Assembly (NCBI GenBank): GCA_963971575.1
Contig: OZ020611.1
Span: 23,047,279 to 23,111,278, forward strand
Length of the DNA: 64,000 nt
Reading direction: 5' to 3'
Origin: Liopterus haemorrhoidalis
Taxonomy: Eukaryota; Arthropoda; Insecta; Coleoptera; Dytiscidae
The position numbers were made by a program, and so were the translations under genes. Positions 1 through 11,600 of this stretch are shown piece by piece. The notes beneath the pieces are model-generated. The model did not search any database. It was given only the letters and a program-made list of their open reading frames with translations, and was not told where the DNA came from. Within the stretch, counting starts at the first letter, position 1. Every line of letters begins with the position of its first letter.

Positions 1-27
1 ATTGTTATTAATTTTAACTTACCTCAA

Positions 28-478
28 AATGTTGTTTTTGATGCTTTACGTCGATATTTTGTTTCTGAGGCATACCTTATTAATATCCAGCAGTAGTCGG
101 CAAGCAAATTTGGACTCCGTTTACCCTGATATCGCTTTTCCATGGCGGAAATGTCTTGGTGGAACTGCACCATCACTTGAAATGTAGATGACAGTCCAGA
201 AAGTGAATTTTTAAAGACATCCTACATCCCATTTCTTTGTAGGCATCAAGTAGTTTATTCACGATATCTCTGTAATTTTCAGCTCTCACATTTCCAAGAA
301 AATTTGAAACAACTGTTTTAAAAGCTCTCCAAGCTCTTATTTCAGCTTCATTTAGCATACTATCAAATGCATCATCTTTCATTATTTCTCTTATTTGTCG
401 GCCCACAAATATGTCCTCTTTAATTTTTGCTAATTCTCGGAAATTTTTGTGTTGGATAAAAACCCTTTTCCGTTTCAA
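28..478 (-). pseudogene. Relic of a transposon-associated conserved ORF
   Basis: The minus strand reads an open 101-codon stretch from 478 to 173 containing IKEDIFVGRQIREIMKD, then NKLLDAYKEMGCRMSLKIHF. It stops at 173, but a second minus-strand frame continues towards base 28 with FHQDISAMEKRYQG and then LLADYCWILIR. From memory of the family these blocks occur in this order in one uncharacterised protein that is repeated many times in arthropod and cnidarian genomes and is usually treated as transposon-derived; no biochemical role is known to me. The frame change near 175 and the missing N-terminal part make this a broken copy. The plus-strand ORF at 2-187 is its shadow. Identification as a relic is fairly safe; the parent element is unknown. 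Confidence 0.6.
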
Positions 479-1472
479 TCCATTACTTAACGAAATTCTT
501 CATTTAGCCCAATTTAATATGTGAAGGTGTGAAAATACGTTTTTGGGATCGACCAGTGGTTAACTTCTAACGTTTTTTAGTACAAAAGTTAATGCCTGAC
601 GTAGTGGCCACTCCTCTATATAGTGAATTACTTAGAACTCAAAAAGTAACCAGTCTCGAGTCACGACATAGAAAATGCAATAGATTCGGATACCTGTAGT
701 TTACTAATGGACGCAATCTATTTTGAAGCATACTTTTAGACCTGATAAACAAGAATAAACTGATGTACCACTTGTGTACCGTCACCGCAAAATATAAATT
801 TGCCTGTTACAGAAAATCTATGGGTGATAGAAAAATTCACTTTTCACATTTGTATTCAGCGTATCAAAATACATCAGAAATACTCAAAAATTGCCATGTC
901 ACAAATAGTGTGTTTATCAGTGTAATTGAAGAAATTTATAAATTAACATTTACTATAGGTTATTTAAATTTTATGTAAAACGTCCATGCTCACGAGCGTC
1001 AAAACTTCCTCGAATGCGTCCAACCATATTCGGTGAACTTCTTTATGTTCGTGACAATAACCGACACAGAGCGGATTAGGTAGAGCGCTTTGCGATCCGC
1101 TCGGCATGTGCGCGTGATCCCATCCAAACTAGACAGAAATGTTGAAAATTATAAGGAAAATCATTTTAAAATATTAAATGTAATCCTGAAATCAGAATTT
1201 ATTTAACAAAAATTTCATATTCTTTTTTTTTGGATTGCCTTGTAAATTAATATATAAATTCTTAGTTCAAAATATTTGTTGTCCAATTTCACATATACAT
1301 TATTTTTTGAAAAAATGTGGCTTGATACCGTATTCCCCCAAGCTCTTCAATTAGGCTACAATTTTCAAACAAAGAATTTTTTCGATCAAAATAATGCTAA
1401 ATAAAGTCTAATCTAATCTAATAACTGCTTCTCACAATATCCTGTATATTCAATGACAAAATTTTTCTATTA
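479..1472. other. Non-coding stretch, nothing recognised
   Basis: AT-rich sequence with only short ORFs (for example 763-978) that show no codon bias, domain or splice context. No repeat with clear ends was seen. The missing first exon of OBP gene A was searched for here and not found. Confidence 0.5.
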
Positions 1473-1480
1473 GTTATTAT

Positions 1481-1972
1481 TAGAGTCCGGCAAAAATATG
1501 CAACAGTACTTTAATTAGGTGTTTTTCGATAAAAAGCGGCACATGTGTTATCTGTAGAAATAAAATGTAATTATATATATTTGTAATGTGCCCAGCTGAC
1601 AAATAGTGTAGCTTATAAAAATTTAATATCTTATTAAAAACTGACCAATGGCAAAGGAGTGATCGGAATTACCTATCTCGGATATAATCCCAAAATAATG
1701 AGGTGTCGTTATTAAGATAAGAATTTATTGTGGTACAAGTGTTTTATTCTTTTGTTTTTTGCTGGTTTTTTGTTAAAATAAAGTTTAAAATAGCACGCCT
1801 GTGGCAAAAGTACCGTTGCATATTTTTACCGGTCTCTACTGATAAAAGCAACAAAGTATAACAAAGTGTTTTTATATGTTTAGTCTCTTTAATAATTATT
1901 TAAAACAATTCTGTTCCTTATTTATTCATTTTTAATAGCAAAAGTACCGTTGCATATTTTTGCTTGTCTCTA
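1481..1972. mobile_element. hAT-type MITE with 8-bp TSD
   Basis: The element is 492 bp and is flanked by the direct repeat GTTATTAT at 1473-1480 and 1973-1980. Its ends are inverted: the left starts TAGAGTCCGGC and the right, read on the minus strand, starts TAGAGACAAGC; both continue into AAAAATATGCAAC. An extra copy of the right end lies internally at about 1801-1840 in the same orientation, so the 3' end is duplicated. An 8-bp TSD with TAGAG-type termini is typical of hAT transposons. No coding capacity is visible, so it would depend on a transposase encoded elsewhere. Confidence 0.75.
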
Positions 1973-1980
1973 GTTATTAT

Positions 1981-2179
1981 TAATTAATTTATTTGCCACT
2001 TAATCTTTAGATCATATTAGCCAGCTTTGCATTTATTTTTATTTATTTTGCAAATTAAGCCTTAAAACTATAGTAATACATACAGAAATGTCGATGCCAT
2101 CACTGGGATTCGACTTTGAGCCCCCCTGACATAGCAATTACTGGGCCAGAACATTAACCGCTACACGATGATGACCGGC
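1981..2179 (-). mobile_element. tRNA-derived SINE, copy 1
   Basis: Read on the minus strand it begins GCCGGTCATC, has an A-box-like GTGTAGCGGTTAATG and a B-box-like AGTCGAATCCC, then GTGATGGC, and tails into AT-rich sequence with AAATAAATAAA. Related copies lie at 39440-39656 (minus) and 63733-63935 (plus). The pol III promoter boxes and A-rich tail define a SINE; this copy looks the most diverged of the three. It directly abuts the MITE ending at 1972. Confidence 0.65.
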
Positions 2180-2671
2180 ATCTTTTCAATTTCTGCAACA
2201 AAAATTCAGATTAATAAAAACATTAAAATTATTATACAAAACGTTTCAGTTATTGGAATCAGTTTAATAAAATTACAGGTGGGGTTCGGTTTTTTGCTCT
2301 ATAATGACCAGCCACCACTGTTTTATAATATAAATATATACCATTCACAGTTTAAAAAGATATCGGTTGACAATGAATTCCTAATTACTGTGGTTCCCAA
2401 AGTTGGTAACTATAGTGCAAATGTGCATCAAGCATCTATCAATTCCCTAAAACATTTTATATTCTTTTTCTCCTTCTCTCAACGAAATTTTAATTTATTT
2501 TAAAAAAATATGTTTAGTATTAAAAATATCAAAATGTTATAAATGTACAAATACATTTAACAACTAGTTACTTAACAATAATTTGTCATTGGAACCATTT
2601 AATTAACTTATCTGATATCTTTTTAATTAGTAATTGTATCCTTTACATATCCTTTATACTTATAATTGTAG

Positions 2672-5600
2672 GGCATAGATGCCAGAGGTAAGGAGTATCC
2701 GGTGACCAAAATGTATGAGGATGCTATAGCAATATGTAAACCAAAAACTGGAGTGTCTGAAGGTAAGGTTTTCCTTTTATTAATAATCGGATCACGATAG
2801 TAACATGCGGAAGTTTTTTTTTTTTTTTTTGTCTCCTCAGTTAGTTACTGACTTTGATAACAAATGGCGTGCAGATCATAGGTTTGATATTATTTCTGAA
2901 ATGTGCTATTCTTAGTAGACACATATAGGCAGTGGTGATATTCAGCGGGTTCGCACAGGTTCGGCCGAACCCGTTGTTAAAATTTTCAAAGTTTTCCGAA
3001 CCTTGTTAAACACACGTAACATTTCTCAGTGGTTTTGTTTCTTTTGAAAAATATATTAAAATATATTATACTCTGTAACACTACTAAACTAAAGCCTTAG
3101 ACCGCTCATAGTTTCCGAGAAAACTACTCGGAGCATGAGCTTTAATGAATGATATATTAAAAGAAATTGCTTTACTTTCTGCAGCCTTACAGGAAAGAAA
3201 TGTATCACTTATTAGAGCTGACAGGTTAAAAACACGAACTATAACTGTAATTAAAAATTTTAAAAACAATAAGGGCACACATGAAATAGAAGCAGAAAAT
3301 ATTATTAGTACTAAAAAATACAATATTCCGTTTTACTTTAGTAGGAAAAAAACATTAATTGTATTTTCTAGGGATTTTTTTTTTTTGATTCTTTAGTAAG
3401 ACACATGACAACTTATTGTTCGACGAAAAAAATGAAAAGTATAATGATCTTTTGAATTCTTTCAATGTATTAAATCATGAAACTTCGCCGGATGATGTTT
3501 GTGAAGCACCGTGGATTGAAGGTGAAAATAGATTAAAACAGTTAAACAAAAGAATAAAATTCATTGTTCCTGTAAACGATTGTCGAGATTTTGTGGATGA
3601 GAGAGATGTAAAACAGAAAAATATTCCGATTACTATTTTGAGAGCTAGAAGAATTTTAAATGTAATTGATGTAAATTCGGCTGAAGCTGAAAGAGGGTTC
3701 AGTACGATGAATAATATTATGGATGTTTAAAGAAATTCTTTACTAAACGATACAACCAGCCATTTAATGACAATTAATTTAATAGGAAAAAGTTTGGGAG
3801 ATTTCGACGCTACTCCGCATGTTAAATCCTGGCTAAGACAAGGTCATCATCTGGCTAGTGAAACTATACATCAGAATACAAAGCTATAAACGTGTGAAAG
3901 AAAAGGTCCCCAATACAACCTGCAAAAACCAAAGTATGATATGGAAATTAGTGGACTAAAATTATGACCCGAATAATGTCTGTTTTGGCTTCGATAATAA
4001 TTATTGCTGTGTCTTTATTATAATAATACCTAACGATAAATTAAGTAATTTAAAAAGGTTTTTTCTTGTTTAACTGCTTTCCCTATAACTTTTTCTGATA
4101 AAGAAGCTAATTTTTATAAGTTTATAAAATGTTTTGAATAAAAAATATTAAAATATGTACAAAATAAACCATTTTGAACACTTTTTTTATTATTTATCAA
4201 AAAAATATAGTTCTGGCCTAAACAATGTTAAATTTTAACTGAGTTAATTTTGCGAACACATCTTTTTTACTTATATGGGTATATCCTAAAGCCTGTTTTT
4301 GCGCTGATGTTGCTAATGCACCGTTAGAGAGAAAAAAAATTGTTAAGGAAAATTTTTCTGTTAGGGAACCCTTTGTTAAATATTTTGAATATCACCACTG
4401 CATATAGGTACTAAGTTTCAAGTAGATCTGTGAAATAGAACATTTTTAACAGCGTTCTGAAGCGGCTAAGTTTGTGTTTTTTGCTACAATACTACCGTAC
4501 AATTAATGTCAACAATTAGAGAGACTCAGTGATAAATTTACCCAGTGGGTAGGTAAATATAAATATGTATTTATAGGTATGTATAATTTATACTCCAGGT
4601 TTATATTGTCATAATTATGATATAATTGTGTTCTAATGTCCCAATTCCTTGAGCGGACTTTAAGCCGTTTAGATCAAGGTTGCTGACGGTTTTGGGAATT
4701 AAAGAATGTGCAGAGTGTTGCGTGTTTGTCAACTACATTGAACTACATTCTAATGTGTTAATAAACATTATTCAATAGTGATGACTATGGTCTTTAATTG
4801 CTGCCAACAATTACACAAATGAATAATGTTTCCAAAACAACTGAGGTAGGACCTGACGTCATAGTGTCCTGGTTAACAGTTATAAAATGGTCTTAGGGAA
4901 TAGAGTCGTGGTTAGTCATTCTTAGTAGTCAAGCAGCAGTCATTCTTGTGACCAGTCATCAATCCGCATCACGCTACCCAAGAACCAGCCCAGCTGTTGA
5001 AGTCACCAAAACGAGATGTGAGAGTTGTCTACAGGGCTTCATCAGGTGTCCAATTTAAATGTCATTTGGCCCACTCAAGGCGAAGTTTTTTGTGTCGCTC
5101 GGTCAACAGTTGTTTTCGGCGAGCTCTTCTTCCATGCAAATTAGATTCCACTAGACGTCTTCTAATTGTTCTAGAAGAAACTTTAACTTCTCTATACTTC
5201 CACAGATCACCAGCCAGCTCTTTTGACGATATTGAGCGTTAACGAAGAGCACTTCTCTTTATAAAACGATCATCTCTGGAAGTGGTTGCACATTTTCTTA
5301 AGTCTGTTCTCATAAGTATCAGTCTCTTGAAATCTTTTGATGGTAATTTGCACGGATGTTCTTGAACACTACAATTTTTTTAAATTTTTACCTGCGACTG
5401 TCCTTGTGAATGGAGAAATACAATTTTACTCCTTTCTGCCACAGTGAGTTCACGTCTTTTAGCCATAATATAGTTAAAAATATGCACTTGAACTTAATAA
5501 AACATGAAAAAGACAGTGTTTACTTCAAACGCATGTGTAATAATGGTCCACGCCCTAGGTTGTTTATTTTTATATAAACAAAACGTAACAGATCTGAGCC

Positions 5601-8600
5601 TACATTTATTTGTATTTCAAGATTTATCATAACTCTGTTTACATTTTCGGTTATCTGCTTAGACGTACGTCTTTTAGATTGTGTCAATGATATTTTTAAA
5701 ACATTTTGTCAAATATATACAAGTTACAATGTACATAAATTTATATATTATATTATGCATGGGTGCTCCATACATTTGTCCAAGCTGTATGTATATACAT
5801 AAGTAACAATAATATATAATATATGTTATGAAGCTATGCTATGAAGCGTTTCTCGGGAGCAGACCGCGCGTTATGCGTGCGAGAGTTTTACAAAAACGGT
5901 GATTCGGCGACTGTAGCGCGTAGAAAATTCTGCAGTATTCGAGGTTTTCGCCACATAAATGACGCGCCAAGCATTCCTCTCATTCGACATTGGGTTAAAA
6001 AGTTTGAAGAGACTGGTACAACACTGGATAAATCAAAATCCGGGCGACCTAGGTCATCAAGAACGGTAAAAAACGTGGAGAATGTTAATCAGTCTGTTCG
6101 TGACGACCCGAACCTTTCAATTCGGAAGCGCGCAAGTGCTTAAATGTGCATAGATCATCATTACATCGCATTATGCACAAAGACCTAAAGCTGCACCCCT
6201 ACAAAATTCAATTGGTGCAAGAATTAAAGCCCCAAGATGCCAGTCAGAGGCTTAATTTCGTAAATCAGGTGATTGAGCGATTTTCAACGTTTACCAACAT
6301 TTTGTTTTCGGATGAAACTCATTTTCATCTTAATGGCCACGTAAATAAGCAGAACTGCCGCTACTGGAGTGCAACGAATCCGAAACGCAAACATCAGAAA
6401 CCCCTACATTCGCCTAAAGTGACCGTATGGGCTGCGATGTCGGCGCGAGGAATTATCGGCCCTTACTTTTTTGAAGACGAAAGGGGGCGTGCAGTTACAG
6501 TGAATTCAGAGCGTTATGTGGAGATGTTAGACAACTTCTTGGTACCTGAACTGCAAAATTTTCCTGGCTATAACCAAAGAACATGGTTCCAACAGGACGG
6601 AGCAACTTCACACACGTCCAATATGTCTCTGCCACGTGTTCGTGAAATTTTCTCAGGCAAATTGATCTCCCGAAGAGGTGACATAAATTGGCCCCCACGC
6701 AGTCCAGATTTAACCCCTATGGACTTTTTCCTATGGGGTTATCTTAAATCTAAAGTTTACGCCAATAAACCGACTTCACTAGCGCATTTGAAAGAAAATA
6801 TCCGTCACGAAATGGCAGCCATCCCTGAGTCCACCTGCCGAGACGTCATAAGTAATTTTACTGTTCGATTAAATGAGTACCGAGAACGCGAGGGTCTACA
6901 TTTAGACGATATTATTTTTAAGAAATAAATCCCCAAAAAGTGTATTTTAATAATTAATAAACATTTTTTCTATATACGGCTTACTTTTTTTTTAATCGAT
7001 CCACTAAATATAAAATTTCTTTTGAGACAACTTGTACATAATACAAATTTCTGGAAAAAAATATTTTATACTCTAACATAATGGATTTCTTTCCGGTCCC
7101 TCTAATATATTTATTAATTATAGATGAAATGAATAAAATGCTGGAGTATGACCCGCCAGTTACTCATGAAGGAACTTGTTTTATGGGCTGCATGAAGAAG
7201 CAATTTGGAATTGTAAGTTATATTATGTAACACTATAGGCGTTTACGTTTATTCAATCCACAAGGTTGCTCAGATTGATCTGGTAACGTCACAAGATTAA
7301 TCGTATTGCTCAGATTTTGTTAACATTTTCGTAAGCAAAATTTATCTGAATTTCAGTAGTGACGCCTGGTGACGGTGGCGCTAAATGCAACTGTCAAATT
7401 TCTATTGTTGATTACAACTGCTACCGCATTTTGTTTTATAAATATGAGTTTATTACTAATAATAGAATTCTGTCACAAACGGCACTTATTTCGTTTATTT
7501 TGTTAAGTTATGTTTTCAACACATTCCAGTTGGCTGTAAGATTCAATTTACCCGCGCTAACTCCCACCACCAGCAATCCATTAATTCCAGCAATCCTGCC
7601 AGATCATCGGATTGCTTGGAAACGCTCGGATTGCTCCGATGGATCAATCGGATTGACTAAAAATACGCTAATGTGTACGCTCCGACTGACTTTACGAACG
7701 GATCGGGAGTACTGGATTAATCTGACTGACTAAACGCAAACGCCTATTCTGATACCTACAATACAATTTATCGAATACGAATCGTAATAAACGAATATTT
7801 TCAGATGAACGAAGAAAACAGAGTTAATTTAACGATTATTGCATTACTCTCAGAACCTCTGAAAACTGTAGATCCACACATGCATTTTGCCATTAATGAC
7901 GTAAGCATTAAATGTGAAAGAGAAGGTAATTATTTAAATATTCAAAAGTTTATTTCTCAAAAACTTCCTCGTTACAATTCACAATTTATTAAAAGTATTG
8001 ATATAGTTAACTAGTTGGAGTACCCGTACTTCCTACGGTTGTTGTAATAAACATTTTTGCTGTGATGTAAATGATAAGTAAGATATTTCAGATGCAAGTA
8101 GAACACAAAATAATAGTTTCCTTATTCTAAACTACTCTTTTATATATATTTTTGATGTTAAGTGAATAATAAGTGAGGTACTTTGTTTAGCACCTTAGAG
8201 GTAAACTGTATCAAGTCACATTTTTATCAGAAATTACATTTTAGTGCCAAATGACTTAAGGTCGTAATGTAGCGAACTCCAAAGTCAATCGTTGGCCGCG
8301 GGGTGCGGTGGCCAGTAGTCTTAATACGTCACTGGAGGTGTGGTCGCAAATTCTCCCACTTCGAAGTAGCTTACAGGGAGAGGGAAAAGTGCTCATATTT
8401 ATAACAACCTGTATTCGGAACCGTAAAATATAGACTAAATATGTTCAAATCAGTTTAAGTTTTTTTTAAACTTCTAGATATGAAAGAAAAAAATTGATTT
8501 ATTTTTGATTTTCAATTTTACAGTGCTTAACTTTTTTTTTAACTTCACATCACTGTTACTCAGTAAATGAATAAAAATTACAAATGGTAACACTGGACCA

Positions 8601-11600
8601 CTCTATATAGTAATTTTATCTTTAAAATAAGCCCTTGTATGTGAAAAGTGATTAATATTTATTACCAATTCTGATTTTACGGATAATTTTGTAGAAATAA
8701 TATTTTTTTTTTATCATCAAAAAATTATGTTAATAATCATTAATATAATAATAATAATATGTGTGAAGAAGTTTCTCTCCAATCCCCCCCCCCCTGCTAC
8801 GCCTCTGACCCTCATTGTAGACCGGTGGATCTCAACATTTTTTTCTACTTACCCCTTGGCGTGTCAGAAATTTATTAAGCACCCCTAAAATTATAGTAGG
8901 GGAGATAAATAGGAAATTCAAAAAATAATTAGTAAAATAAAAAGTAATTGTGGATTCAGCCCTTTAGGGGTTGATAGGGGTAGGATAAAATTCTGATATA
9001 CGTTTTTCGGTACTTGCATGGGTAGTCTTTATATGTAAATAGCAAGTAATTGTATATCTCAACAAACACAGGAAATACAACGGGATGTATAATTCGCCCC
9101 AATTGTAGAATCACCCCTTTAGGGGTTGATTAGGATAAAATCCTGAAACAGGTTTTTCCAAATTTGCATAGGTAGTCTTTGTAAGCAAAAACCAAGTCAA
9201 TATCTTATTAGTCCTAAGAGATATTATGGAATCTTGAAATCACATTTCACCTCTTTTCACCCTTAAGGGGTGAAATTTAAAAAACCTGTCAATATTATTT
9301 CAAGATGTCATAAAAAGACACCTATGTGCCAAAAAGGAATGTTAAAATTTGACAAACACAGGAAATACGACGGGATGTATAATTCACCCCAATTGACCCC
9401 TTTAGGGGGTTGATTAGGACAAAATTCTGAAATAAGTTTTTCGGTATTTGTACGGGTTATTTTTATAAGCAAAAAACAAGTCGATATCTTATTGGTCCTA
9501 AGAGATATTAAGGAATCTTTCAATTCACGTTTCACCCCTTATCACCCTTTAGGGATGAAATTAAAAAAACCGGTTAATATGAATTTGTATTCTACCACGG
9601 AAAGAGCAAAGTCTAACATAAAACACGTAAATTTGACATCACAGACTGTTTTATTCCAAAGATCTTCAGTTTCTTGCATTTTTATAAAACAATAGAAAAT
9701 TACTGAATAAGCATAGTCAACAGTTTATGTCTTACTAACTAAACACCAAATACAAAGATATGTGTAGAAAATTAAGGCGGAGCTTAAAGCCGGCTTCACA
9801 GAACAATTATCGGTGGCTGCGACACGCGCTAAATATGAATTGAACCAATCAGAACGTTTGACCTTGCTGTCGCAGAAATTGAGATACGAGTCGCAAGAAG
9901 TTAAAATTTGTTTAACTTTCAGCGACAGTATGCTCTGTCTTTTTCTAAAACAGTTCTTTTCTCACTCAACCGCCTAAAGTTTTGAATCTGTCGATCAGCT
10001 GTTATTGTTTATGTTAGAGTTTTTTTTTACCGCGTTAAATTTTATATGTACATGTATATATCGTAAATCGAATAAATAAAAATGGAAAATTCATTAATAT
10101 TAAAAAAACATGTCATATATGTATCTTACCTTCTTGGCCTTCGTTTATACATTTCCTTCTTCTCCACACCCAATAATAAATAATAAGCTGTAACATTCGC
10201 CTGTCCATAATTATTTATTTATTGTCACAGGATACTGTGTTTACTGTTTTGACAGAGTTTTGAACTGAGCGGGCTTATGTCAACATTGCTTATTCTGTGA
10301 ACGCGCACAAAACTCACGTCGCACGGAAAGCGTGTCGCTGTCGCTGGTTTTTGTTCTGTGAACCTAGCTTAAGACTCCCTCTACTATGACTAGATTAGTT
10401 TAAAACCACGCTACCAGATGGATACATCTCTCGATTCTTGTAAATACCAGTATTTCATATAAAGAGTGTTTCGGTGTGGGCCAAAGAATTGGTGCTAAAT
10501 ATTAATTAATTTTCAGACACAAGGCTCATTTTAAAGATAAAAGTACAATCTATAGGACTCTAGCTATTGTAAAACTGAAAATTAAAAATAAGACCAAATT
10601 TTAACTCTTAAATCCTACGAAGCCAACCTTTATCTTCAAATTAAAAAAAAATCAAATTGATCCGACAACAATTGGTTCAAATTCTTTGGCCCTTTTAAAT
10701 GCACGTTTCCGTTTCGCGTAACCCAGGTACATTACGCTCTTAATACTTTATGATCTGTCAAGTTGAATATAATTTGGAGCTGAATCTCTAGCCAGTTTCG
10801 ATATTCGTTGTTTTAAAACTATATTAAGTCGATCAACGCATGGCGGTAAGCATATTTAAATCGTCTTTTCTGAGCTATTTATCATTTGCGACTTAATACA
10901 ATTTACCTCTGATGTGCTGATGTAGTTCTTCCTACGGTGACCAGACGTCCCGATTTATCGGGATTTGTTCCGAATTTAGCTTATATGTCCCGGTGTCCCC
11001 AGTGATGTATTTCCTGACTATTATGTGTCCCCCTATTATGATTTACAATAATACCTAACATCTAGCTTTTATATATATATAACTATATATATAATTCTTT
11101 ATTTCCCCTAAGCCTTGCGGCGTTTAGGGTTTTAACTAGTACATTGGAAAATCATATTATAATAATAAAATAATACATTTTATGACATTCTTTCTTATTC
11201 TTCTTCTACATTCTTCCTCCAGTGTTCCTCTCTTTCTTCCTATTCTCTTTTCGTCTTCCGTCTCCGGTCTCCTTCCTTCTTGACTCCAGTTCTTCTTCTC
11301 CTCTTTTTTCGCTTCTCTTCTCTCTTTTCTTTCCTCCTCCTTTGCCTCTCTCTTTCTTCCTGTTCTCAGTTCTGTCTTGCCTCTCCGCATTCCTTCCTTC
11401 TTTCCTCGAGTACTCTCGCCCACCTTTCTCCCTTTCCTTCTTCACTCAACAGCTCCTTTATCTCTCCCTCCCATTTTGTCATCTTTCCACATCTTTTCGT
11501 TAGGTGTTCCAAGGATTCTTCCTCCTCCCTGCACATTCTGCATATCCTATCCTCTGGTTTTGCCCAATACCTATTACTCCGTTCTTCATTTCCACATCTT

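Noticed and set aside
2..187. Hydrophobic ORF starting MLLILTYLKMLF as a possible OBP signal-peptide exon
   Set aside because: It is antisense to the transposon relic, has no donor site at a fitting position and would need a 2.5 kb intron starting in the relic.
2168..2503. ORF running up to a CAG/GTGGGG donor-like site as OBP gene A exon 1
   Set aside because: Sequence is polar (KIQINKNIKIII), not a signal peptide, and begins within the SINE edge.
7359..7733. 124-codon ORF
   Set aside because: Entirely inside the MITE 7238-7744 and without similarity to any transposase.
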